This document shows, piece by piece, positions 32,883-40,248 of a stretch of DNA of 64,000 bases (within the stretch, counting starts at the first letter, position 1; every line of letters begins with the position of its first letter). The notes under the pieces are model-generated. The model was given only the letters and a program-made list of their open reading frames with translations. It had not been told where the DNA came from and searched no databases. Position numbers and translations under genes: made by a program. This DNA is from Streptomyces sp. NBC_01217 (GTDB lineage Bacteria > Actinomycetota > Actinomycetes > Streptomycetales > Streptomycetaceae): assembly GCF_035994185.1 (NCBI RefSeq), contig NZ_CP108538.1, forward strand, positions 620,001 through 684,000, written 5' to 3'.

Positions 32883-33924
32883 TCAGTTCGCCTTCTCGAC
32901 GAACTCGGTGGTGTACGTCTTGGCGAGATCCACCTCGGCGTTCTGCAGGTTCGGATTGAAGGCCTTCAGGACCCGCTCGACCGTCGCGGGGCCATCTGCG
33001 GGCATGACGCCGTCCGTGGTGAACATGGATGGGCAGCGTGCTCTTGATGGCCTGTGCGTAGAGGGCCTTGCCGCCGCCCTGGGCGTAGTCGGCGGGCATC
33101 TTCGCGGCGATCTCGTCGGCGCTGTGCGTGGACATCCACTTCAGCGTCCTGACGAAGGCGTTGGCCAGCTTCTGGACGGTCTCCTTGTGGCTGTTGACCC
33201 ACTCGGTCTGCATGTAGAGGCTGGAGGACGGGTAGAGCCCGCCGAGCGCCTGCTTGGAGCCCTCGGGGGTCCGCATGTCGATGAGGATCCTGCCGAGCTT
33301 CTTGTCCAGGATGGTGGCGACCGTCGGATCGGTGGTCATGCTGCCCTGGATGGAACCCTGCTGGAGCGCGGAGATGAACGTCTGCCCCGCCCCGACGGCC
33401 ACGGGCGTGAACTCGCTGGTCTTCACGTCGTTGCTCACCGCGAGGTACTTCGTCAGGAAGTCGGTCGAGGAGCCGAGGCCCGTCACTCCGAGCTTCTTGC
33501 CCTTGAAGTCCTTCGCCGAACCGATGTCTCCCGCCGCCTGGTTGGAGACGATCTCCACCTCGCCGGGAGCCTGGGAGAACTGGACGACCGACTCGACGTG
33601 CTTGCCCTTCACCTGAAGATCGAGGGTGTGGTCGTAGAAGCCCACCGTGCCCTGGACGTCCCCGGAGACGAGCGCCGTCTCGGCCTGGACACCCGCGGGC
33701 TCGGTCAGGAGCTGGACCGACACCCCCTCCTCCTTGAAGTAGCCGAGCCGCTCGGTCAGCATCGCGGGCAGGTAGATGACCTTGTCCAGGCCCCCGACCA
33801 TGATCTTGACCTTGTCGTTCTTGCCACCGGAGGCCGAGGTGGAGTCGCCGCCGCAGGCGGTCAGGCTGGTCAGGGCGAGCGCGCTCGCGACGGCGACGGC
33901 CGAGATCCGGGTGGATGTACGCAT
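32883..33924 (-). pseudogene. NitT/TauT-type ABC substrate-binding lipoprotein, frameshifted near the 3' end
   Basis: From ATG 33924 the frame gives a lipoprotein signal (SLTACGG) and a periplasmic-binding fold (KVKIMVGGLDKVIYLPAMLT, KKLGVTGLGSSTDFLTKYLA) up to ...AIKSTLP at about 33033. There a tandem duplication of ATGG (33025-33032) shifts the frame. In the shifted frame the expected family ending follows at once (MFTTDGVMPADGPATVERVL, then AFNPNLQNAEVDLAKTYTTE) with a stop at 32883. The unshifted frame runs on as Arg-rich nonsense. About 49 C-terminal residues are therefore lost. The transporter ATPase is also truncated, so the system looks dead. Confidence 0.85.
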
Positions 33925-33993
33925 CTGATTCACGTCCTTGTGAAGAAACAGTCGGGTGTGCGGAGTGCGGGGAGGGGCGGAGTGGGTTGGGCG

Positions 33994-34857
33994 TCAGCGG
34001 GCGGTGTCGGCCTCGGCCGGCTTCCAGCGGAAGAGCCGCTTTTCGAGGAAGGTCAGCAGGCCCTCGGCGAGCAGCGCGACAACGGCGAGGATGACCATCG
34101 CCGCGTAGACACCGGCGGCGTTGAACGTGCCCTGGGAGGCGGCGACCAGCAGTCCGAGCCCCTTCGTGGCACCGATGTACTCGCCGACGATGGCGCCGAT
34201 GAGCGCGAAGCCGAAGCTGACGTGCAGGCTGGTGAAGATCCACGACGTGGCGGAGGGGATGACCACCTGCAGGGTCACCTGTCGGTTGCTGGCGCCCAGG
34301 ATGCGGGAGTTGGCGACGAGATTGCGGTCGACCTCCCTGGCTCCCTGGAAGGCGTTGAAGAAGACGGGGAAGAACACGAGGACGACCGCGGAGGCGACCT
34401 TCGAGGCCGGGCCGAGGCCGAACCAGATGAGGAAGATCGGGGCGAGCACGATACGCGGCAGGGCGTTGAGCACCTTGATGTACGGGCCGAGCACATCGGC
34501 GGCGAAGCGCACCCGTCCCAGCGCGATGCCGAGCAGCACACCGCCGAGCACACCGATGACCCAGCCGAGCAGCGCCTCGTAGAGCGTGTACCAGATCTGC
34601 TCCCACAGGGAGCCCTGGGCGGTGCCGTCGACGACCCAGGTGCGGATCTGGTCCCAGATCTTCGACGGCATGGAGAAGTTGAACGGGTCGATGACCGCGG
34701 TGCGGGCCAGCCACTCCCACAGCCCGATGACGGCGATGAGCACGGCGACCCGGCTGCCGAGCACCAGGTACTTGCGGTTCCGGGCCGCCCGCGCCCTGGC
34801 CCGGGTGCGTTCGGTCCTGGTGACGGCGGCCTTCGCGGTAATGGTGTCAGGCGGCAT
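33994..34857 (-). CDS. ABC transporter permease, NitT/TauT (SsuC/TauC) type
   Basis: The product is 287 residues from ATG 34857 (MPPDTITAKAAVTRTERTRA). It has about six membrane helices and the family coupling-loop region NAFQGAREVDRNLVANSRIL followed by GASNRQVTLQVVIPSA. It ends RLFRWKPAEADTAR. It belongs to importers of nitrate, sulfonates or similar small organics. It is intact itself, but its ATPase and binding protein are broken. It overlaps the stub of the ATPase gene by 11 bases, which shows the original operon order ATPase-permease-binding protein. Confidence 0.82.
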   Translation of the reverse strand: MPPDTITAKAAVTRTERTRARARAARNRKYLVLGSRVAVLIAVIGLWEWLARTAVIDPFNFSMPSKIWDQIRTWVVDGTAQGSLWEQIWYTLYEALLGWVIGVLGGVLLGIALGRVRFAADVLGPYIKVLNALPRIVLAPIFLIWFGLGPASKVASAVVLVFFPVFFNAFQGAREVDRNLVANSRILGASNRQVTLQVVIPSATSWIFTSLHVSFGFALIGAIVGEYIGATKGLGLLVAASQGTFNAAGVYAAMVILAVVALLAEGLLTFLEKRLFRWKPAEADTAR

Positions 34858-34955
34858 CGAGGGCACCCCTCTCGCGGGTGATGCGGACCTCTTCGCCGAG
34901 CGAGGACCAGATCTCCCGGTAGATCTCGATGAACCGGGGCTCCAGGCGCACCTGC
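34847..34955 (-). pseudogene. 3' stub of the ABC transporter ATPase gene
   Basis: Read leftward after an in-frame TAG (34956-34958), the remaining codons give VRLEPRFIEIYREIWSSLGE and EVRITRERGALDAA then stop. This is the usual C-terminal end of NitT/TauT ATPases ('DPRFxxLYREVWxxL.EEV'). Walker motifs and everything upstream are absent, and unrelated sequence begins at about 34956. The gene was cut by a deletion or rearrangement. Confidence 0.75.
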
Positions 34956-35115
34956 TACGGTTCTGCTCGTTCTGCTCGTGCTGCGACAACGAATGCGCCA
35001 CGGGGCTAGCGGGCGCCCGCACAGCAGTTGGCCGGTGCACGCGCTCACAGCACTCCGCCAGGGCACGCAGACCGCAAGCGGCACGATCCGGCTCGTACCG
35101 GTCGGGATGATGTGG

Positions 35116-35676
35116 TCAGTGGCCGTCCGACAGGGCCGCGCGTGCGGCGGCGAGGATCTCGTCGGACAGGGGGTACTCCTTGGTCGCGCGGGCGAGGATC
35201 AACGCGCCGACCATGGTGCAGAGCCGGGCGATGCCGTCCTCGTCGTCCGTGGCCAGCCAGCTCGCGAAGTCGCTCACCCCTTCGGCGTAGGCGCGGTGGG
35301 CGACAGCGTTGCCGGGGTCGCGTGCCATGTCGACGGCGAGCCCGGCAGCGGCGCAGCCTCCTGCGGCGTTGTCGCGGTGCCGGGCGGAGAGGTAGTAGTC
35401 GATCAGGGCCCGCTGGGCGGCATCGCGCTGCTCGTCGTTCCCATCGAATCCAGCCGAGCGCCCCTGAGTCTGTTCATCGAAGGCGTGGGCGGTGGCCTCG
35501 TCGATGAGGTCCTCTTTGGAGTCGAACTGCTTGTAGAAGCCGCCGTGGGTCAGTCCGGCCGCCTTCATGAGGTCGGCGACGCTGACGCCGGTGCCCTGGT
35601 CACGGAACAGCCGCGAGGCGGTGGCCACGACCCGCTTCCGGTTCTCCTGTGCCTGAGCCTGTGATACGCGGCCCAT
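35116..35676 (-). CDS. TetR/AcrR-family repressor
   Basis: The 186-residue protein has an N-terminal helix-turn-helix (RKRVVATASRLFRDQGTGVS, VADLMKAAGLTHGGFYKQFD) and an all-helical ligand-binding part with a CAAAGLAVDMARD segment typical of TetR_C domains of this subclass. It diverges from an SDR gene. The inverted repeat TTAGAT-N10-ATCTAA lies in the 91-base gap, so it probably represses the SDR/membrane-protein pair and itself. Inducer unknown. Confidence 0.85.
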   Translation of the reverse strand: MGRVSQAQAQENRKRVVATASRLFRDQGTGVSVADLMKAAGLTHGGFYKQFDSKEDLIDEATAHAFDEQTQGRSAGFDGNDEQRDAAQRALIDYYLSARHRDNAAGGCAAAGLAVDMARDPGNAVAHRAYAEGVSDFASWLATDDEDGIARLCTMVGALILARATKEYPLSDEILAAARAALSDGH

Positions 35677-35726
35677 CGGGCCACCTCCTCCAATGGATGA
35701 CGGTTGCCATCTATTCTAGGCCGTGC

Positions 35727-35748
35727 TTAGATTATTAACGACATCTAA
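35727..35748. promoter_or_regulatory. Candidate TetR operator
   Basis: TTAGAT (35727-35732) and ATCTAA (35743-35748) are perfect inverted half-sites in an unusually A/T-rich patch between the divergent TetR and SDR genes, 20 bases before the SDR start. Confidence 0.55.
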
Positions 35749-35767
35749 TTCTGCCTGGGAGAAAACA

Positions 35768-36454
35768 ATGGACCTCAAGGACGCTGTCGCAGTGGTCACC
35801 GGTGGCAACCGAGGGCTGGGCCGCCAGCTGGCCGTGCAGCTTCTGGAGCGTGGAGCGAAGGTGTACGCGGCCGCGCGCCGTCCCGAGAGCGTGGACGTGG
35901 ACGGCGCGATCCCACTGCGCCTGGATCTCGCCGACGCGGACTCCATCCGGGCCGCCGCCCGTATCGCCTCTGATGCGACGGTGCTGGTGAACAACGCCGG
36001 GATCTTCACCCCCACCCCGCTGATCGGGGGCGACCTGGATGAAGTGCGGCAGGACATGGAGACGAACTACTTCGGACCGCTCGCGGTGGCCCGGGCCTTC
36101 GCACCGGTCATCGAGGGCAACGGCGGCGGCTCCATCCTCAACGTCCTGTCGGTGCTGTCATGGGTGCACCCGGCCGGTTTCGGCGCCTACTCCGCCTCCA
36201 AGGCCGCCGCATGGTCCCTGACGGACTCGATCCGCGAGGAGCTGGCACCGCGCGGTATCGCGGTCACGGCTCTGCACGTCGGATACATGGATACCGACAT
36301 GGCCCGCCATGTCCCCGCCGATCAGAAGATCAGCCCCGCCGCGGTCGCCGCCCAGGCACTCGACGGGCTCGAAAAGGGTCTCCCCGAAGTCCTCGCCGAC
36401 GAGGTCACCCGGCAAGTCAGGTTGAACCTGGCCACGGCACCGACCGCCGCCTGA
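35768..36454 (+). CDS. Short-chain dehydrogenase/reductase
   Basis: The 228-residue enzyme starts at ATG 35768 (MDLKDAVAVVTGGNRGLGRQ). It has the cofactor motif TGGNRGLG, the NNAG motif, a catalytic Ser in VLSVLSWV, and YSASK with the catalytic Tyr/Lys. It is a classical SDR, NAD(P)-dependent oxidoreductase of unknown substrate. GAGAAAAC precedes the ATG. It lies under the same intergenic region as the TetR gene and is followed 48 bases later by the membrane protein. Confidence 0.88.
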   Translation: MDLKDAVAVVTGGNRGLGRQLAVQLLERGAKVYAAARRPESVDVDGAIPLRLDLADADSIRAAARIASDATVLVNNAGIFTPTPLIGGDLDEVRQDMETNYFGPLAVARAFAPVIEGNGGGSILNVLSVLSWVHPAGFGAYSASKAAAWSLTDSIREELAPRGIAVTALHVGYMDTDMARHVPADQKISPAAVAAQALDGLEKGLPEVLADEVTRQVRLNLATAPTAA

Positions 36455-36502
36455 CCCGCGACCCTCGAAGCGACACCCCCCCACAAGCACCGGAGATCCA
36501 CC

Positions 36503-37561
36503 ATGGCGCCCCTTGTCGGTTCGGCCCCCGAGCGCGAGCAGTCATCACCTGCGGCAGCCGGGCAGGCCACCCCGCGCACGCCGAGCAGCGGCGGGCCGGG
36601 GCCACGGCCGCCGGTGCGGGCATGGTTGCAGCCCGCCGTGATCGCGCTGGTCCTGGCCGCCGCCTTCATCGGCTGCTACGTCGGTCTTCAGCGTGACCCC
36701 CAGCCGCACGGACTTCCCATCGCTGTCGCCGGGCACAGCCTCGCGGGAGAAATCGAGCATGCGCTCGGCGACAGCGTCTCGGTGCGTCCGGCGGTCAGTG
36801 CCGGTGCGGCCCACCAGGCACTTGAGCGGCACGACGTCGTGGCCGCACTCAGCGACACGGGCGGCCGCGACCGGTTGCGGCTGGAGGTGGCCGGGGCGGA
36901 CGGACTGTCCACCACCACCGCCGTGAAGAACTTGATCACCGCCTACGCCGGCGGCTCGGGCAAGCACGTCACCACGGCCGACGTCGTGCCGCTGGCCCAT
37001 TTCGACGGGCGCGGCCTGGCCGGGTTCTACATGGCGTTCGGCGTGACCCTGGCCGGCTTCGTCCTCGGCCAGAACACCCTGGGTCTGGGGCATCTGCTCC
37101 ACCTGCGCCACCGGTTCCGGCTGATCGCGGGCGTCTCGGCGGCCACCGGCCTCCTCGCCACCGTCATCGCCGGACCCGTCCTGGGAGCGGTTCCCGCGCC
37201 GATCGTCCCGCTGGCGTTCACGCTGACGCTGCTGGCGGCTGCCGCGGCATTCACCACCAAGCTGCTGGGCACCTATCTCGGCCCCGTCGGCGTCCCCGTC
37301 GCCACCCTGCTGCTCCTCACCGTAGGCAACTCCACAAGCGGTGCCACCATCGGTGCCGATCTGCTGCCGGCCGCGGCCCGTGCCGTATCCGCACTGCTGC
37401 CGCCGGGTGCCGCGGTACGGGCCATCACGGACCTGAGCTACTTCCACGGTGCACACACCGCGCTCCCCCTGCTCACGCTCGCCCTGTGGGCCGTGGTGGC
37501 GGCGCTGCTGGTGAGCCTCCGCCCTCGCCTGCGCCTCAGCCGCACTCGGGCGCTCGTCTGA
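36503..37561 (+). CDS. Membrane protein resembling the YhgE/Pip or ABC-2 permease fold
   Basis: The product is 352 residues from ATG 36503. After about 35 disordered residues there is one membrane helix (VIALVLAAAFIGCYVGLQRD), then an extracytoplasmic domain of about 110 residues (GHSLAGEIEHALGDSVSVRP). About five membrane helices follow in the C-terminal half, with a GNSTSGATIGADLLPAAARA loop. This one-plus-five layout is that of YhgE/Pip and DUF3533 proteins and of ABC-2 permeases. A matching ATPase is not nearby. Being in a TetR-controlled unit, it may take part in export or stress resistance. Confidence 0.65.
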   Translation: MAPLVGSAPEREQSSPAAAGQATPRTPSSGGPGPRPPVRAWLQPAVIALVLAAAFIGCYVGLQRDPQPHGLPIAVAGHSLAGEIEHALGDSVSVRPAVSAGAAHQALERHDVVAALSDTGGRDRLRLEVAGADGLSTTTAVKNLITAYAGGSGKHVTTADVVPLAHFDGRGLAGFYMAFGVTLAGFVLGQNTLGLGHLLHLRHRFRLIAGVSAATGLLATVIAGPVLGAVPAPIVPLAFTLTLLAAAAAFTTKLLGTYLGPVGVPVATLLLLTVGNSTSGATIGADLLPAAARAVSALLPPGAAVRAITDLSYFHGAHTALPLLTLALWAVVAALLVSLRPRLRLSRTRALV

Positions 37562-37656
37562 GTACCGAGAGTGTCAGGCGCGGGGGCGTGCCGCACGGAT
37601 GCATGAGATGAAGGGATTCAGCATGCGAGAACTCTGACTCGGAAGGAAACGCACCG

Positions 37657-38574
37657 ATGGTTACCAGCGACCTCGTTCTCGTCACGGGAGCCGGTGGCGG
37701 CACGGGCGGCGTGAGCCGCATCGTCCTCGACTCGCTCCTGGACCAGGGAGTGCCGGTGCGCGCGATGGTGCACCACGACGACCATCGCGCCGACGAGCTG
37801 CGCACACTCGGCTCCGAGGTGGTCGTCGGCGACCTCACCCGGCCTGCCGATGTCGCCGCCGCCCTAGACGGCGTCGGCCGGATGTACTTCAGCATGAGTG
37901 TGTCGCCGGACTACCTGCTGGCCGCGACCGTGGTGGCCACCGTCGCACGCGAGCACGGCGGGCTCGACTGTCTGGTGAGCATCTCGCAGATGACGGTGTC
38001 CCAGATGACCGCCACCAGTACCAGCGAGTCGCACCAACAGCGGCTGCACTGGCTCTCCGAGCAGGTGCTGAACTGGTCGGGCCTGCCGGTGGTACATGTG
38101 CGGCCCACGATGTTCCTCGACAACCCGCTCTTCACCACGCTCGCCGCGCGCTCGATCCAGGAGAACGGCACGCTCGCCCTGCCGTTCGGCACGGGCCGCA
38201 CGTCGCCCGTGTCGTCGGCCGACGTGGCACGGGTGGTCGTGACCGTGCTGCGCGACCCGGCACCCCACCTGGGTCACGTCTACGAGCTGACCGGGCCGCG
38301 CACGCTGGACATGAACGGCGTGGCGGAGGAGTTCTCCCGGGGGCTGGGCCGCCCGGTGTCCTATGTGGACGTCCCGCCGGACCAGTGGACGGCATCGGTG
38401 CTCTCCGAGGCAGGACTTTCGCCGCACACCCGGCAGCACATCGAGACCATGGCGCGGTTGCACCGGGAGAACCGTTACGACCGCGCGACCCACGACGTCG
38501 AACGCCTCACCGGTCAACCGGCGCAGACGATCGAGTCGTTCGTGGCCGCGCGAAGGGACTTCTACCTCGGCTGA
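37657..38574 (+). CDS. NmrA-like NAD(P)-binding oxidoreductase
   Basis: The 305-residue protein has VLVTGAGGGTGGVSR with the GxxGxxG dinucleotide motif. HHDDHRADELRTLGSEVVVG and DLTRPADVAAALDGVGRMYF follow, the usual pattern of atypical SDR/NmrA proteins. Ser-Gln replaces the usual YxxxK region (SISQMTVSQMTATSTSESHQ), so catalysis may differ. ATG 37657 is preceded by GGAAGGAAA. Substrate unknown. Confidence 0.82.
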   Translation: MVTSDLVLVTGAGGGTGGVSRIVLDSLLDQGVPVRAMVHHDDHRADELRTLGSEVVVGDLTRPADVAAALDGVGRMYFSMSVSPDYLLAATVVATVAREHGGLDCLVSISQMTVSQMTATSTSESHQQRLHWLSEQVLNWSGLPVVHVRPTMFLDNPLFTTLAARSIQENGTLALPFGTGRTSPVSSADVARVVVTVLRDPAPHLGHVYELTGPRTLDMNGVAEEFSRGLGRPVSYVDVPPDQWTASVLSEAGLSPHTRQHIETMARLHRENRYDRATHDVERLTGQPAQTIESFVAARRDFYLG

Positions 38575-38646
38575 GGCAACGCCGGAACCGTCCGCGGCAC
38601 CCGCCCTGGTACGTTCGACGACGGGTCGCTGTGCTATCCAGGGGCA

Positions 38647-39297
38647 GTGACGACGACTTCCAGGATCTCCAGTAGGCCCTTCGACGCGGTGTTGTGCGAC
38701 CTCGACAACGTCATCCGCTTCTACGACACGACTCATCTGGCGGAGCTGGAGCGTGGTGCGGGGCTAGCGGAAGGGACGACCGAGCGGGTGGCGTTCACGC
38801 CGGAGACAGACCTGCCGTTGCTCCTCGGCGCGATCACCGAACAGCAGTGGGTGGAGTCCATCGTGATCGGCCTCGCAGGCCAGGTGCCGGAGATACAGGC
38901 GCGCGAGCTGGCTACAGCGCTCGCCGAGGCACCGTTCCGGGTCGACAACGTTGTGGTGGCCATGCTGCACCAGGTGCGGGCACACATGCCCTTGGTTCTG
39001 GTCACCAACGCGACCGTGAAGCTGGAGGACGACCTGGCGTCGTTGGATCTGGCGGATTTCGCGGACCACATCGTCAGCAGCGCCCGGGTAGGCGTGGCCA
39101 AGCCGGACCGGAGGATCTACGAGACAGCGGCCGAGCAGGCCGGTGTCACCATGGACCGGTGCCTCTTCGTGGATGACCGGCTCGAAAACGTCGAGGCCGC
39201 AGTGGCGCTCGGGATGACAGGCGTGCACTACCGCGAACCTGCCGACCTCCGTGGGCCGTTGGGCCTCATGCTGGACGCTTACCTGCTGGACGGCTGA
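38647..39297 (+). CDS. HAD-superfamily hydrolase
   Basis: The product is 216 residues from GTG 38647. Motif I is VLCDLDNVIRF (nucleophile and acid Asp), motif II VLVTNA, motif III around VAKPDRRIYETA and motif IV CLFVDDRLENVEAAVALGM. This is a subfamily IA phosphatase or dehalogenase-like enzyme acting on a small phosphorylated or halogenated substrate. No neighbour identifies the substrate. Confidence 0.85.
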   Translation: MTTTSRISSRPFDAVLCDLDNVIRFYDTTHLAELERGAGLAEGTTERVAFTPETDLPLLLGAITEQQWVESIVIGLAGQVPEIQARELATALAEAPFRVDNVVVAMLHQVRAHMPLVLVTNATVKLEDDLASLDLADFADHIVSSARVGVAKPDRRIYETAAEQAGVTMDRCLFVDDRLENVEAAVALGMTGVHYREPADLRGPLGLMLDAYLLDG

Positions 39298-39339
39298 GAC
39301 CGCAGCGAACAGTCTCAACGATGTCGGCGAGCAACGCAT

Positions 39340-39972
39340 TCAGGCCGTGGCGTCGGGCAGGGCCTTGAGGAACTCATCGGTGGTGAGGATGGCGTGCGCG
39401 TAGGTGGGGGCGTTCACCTCGAACGTCGCCTGCATCTCCTCGGCATGGAAGGCTGCGATCGCGTCCTTGACGAGGGTGACGTGGTAGCCGAGTTCCTGGC
39501 CGAACCGGGCCGTGGTGTCGATGCAGGTGTTGGCCCGCATCCCGATCAGCACGATGCGCGAGATCCGGTGCTGCTTGAGGAGCAGGTCGAGGTCGGTGTT
39601 GGCGAACCCGCTCGCCGACCAGTGCTCGTGGACGTGGATCTCGCCCTCCTGCGGCTGGAAGTCGGGATGGAACTCTCCGCCCCAGGAGCCCTTTTCGAAG
39701 ACCTTGGCGTCCCGTGTCCTCTCCTGGGACGCGGACAGGTGCGCCCAGTCGGCGTAGTCGCCGGGCGCGGTGCGACGGTGCGCGACGAAGAAGGTGCGGA
39801 TGCCGCGCTCACGGGTGGCGGCGAGCACCTGCCGCATGTGGTCGAGCAGGTTCACGCTCTCGGCCACCTCCTTTGCGCGCGGCCACAGCTTTCCCCCCTC
39901 GGACAGAAAGTCGTTGTAGGGGTCCACCAGCAGGAGCGCCGTGTGCGAGGCGTCGTAGCCGTCATTGGTCAT
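39340..39972 (-). CDS. Isochorismatase-family (cysteine) hydrolase
   Basis: The product is 210 residues from ATG 39972 (MTNDGYDASHTALLLVDPYN). It has the Asp in LLVDPYNDFL and the catalytic Cys in GMRANTCIDTTARFGQELGY, typical of isochorismatase-fold amidohydrolases. A His-containing loop (HVHEHWSASGFANTDLDLLL) is characteristic of members related to peroxyureidoacrylate/ureidoacrylate hydrolases. The residues upstream to 40161 are not family-like, so the internal ATG was chosen. It is convergent with the HAD gene. Confidence 0.82.
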   Translation of the reverse strand: MTNDGYDASHTALLLVDPYNDFLSEGGKLWPRAKEVAESVNLLDHMRQVLAATRERGIRTFFVAHRRTAPGDYADWAHLSASQERTRDAKVFEKGSWGGEFHPDFQPQEGEIHVHEHWSASGFANTDLDLLLKQHRISRIVLIGMRANTCIDTTARFGQELGYHVTLVKDAIAAFHAEEMQATFEVNAPTYAHAILTTDEFLKALPDATA

Positions 39973-40180
39973 TGCGTGTACCTCTTGCCTCTTGTCGCTT
40001 GAGTGCCACGGGTCAGGTGCCCATATCCGCGGGGGTTCCGGGGTCGGCCGACGCACTCGGTTCCGGGTGTCCGCCGGGGCGCGCCAGTCGTTTCCCATTC
40101 TCAGGCGGGCGACCACTTCCCGCACACCGGCGTACAGCATGGTGTCGCCGTTGATCCACAACAGACCGTGGCGACCCGGA

Positions 40181-40215
40181 CAGGGGCGGGGCCGCCGGCT
40201 GCGGCCCCGCCCCTG
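40181..40215. terminator. Intrinsic terminator after the first S8 peptidase gene
   Basis: CAGGGGCGGGGCCG (40181-40194) pairs perfectly with 40202-40215 around a 7-base loop. It lies 34 bases beyond the S8 peptidase stop on the minus strand. Confidence 0.8.
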
Positions 40216-40248
40216 TGGTCATGCGAGATCAGATACGCCCCACGGGGC

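Noticed and set aside
32551..34881. A 776-codon plus-strand frame over the binding-protein and permease genes
   Set aside because: It is antisense to recognisable transporter genes and has no motifs. The minus-strand frame also shows an explained frameshift.
38647..39297. DLDN instead of DxDG in the HAD motif I, considered as a lost catalytic residue
   Set aside because: Asn after the second Asp is common in active HAD enzymes, so it is not an anomaly.
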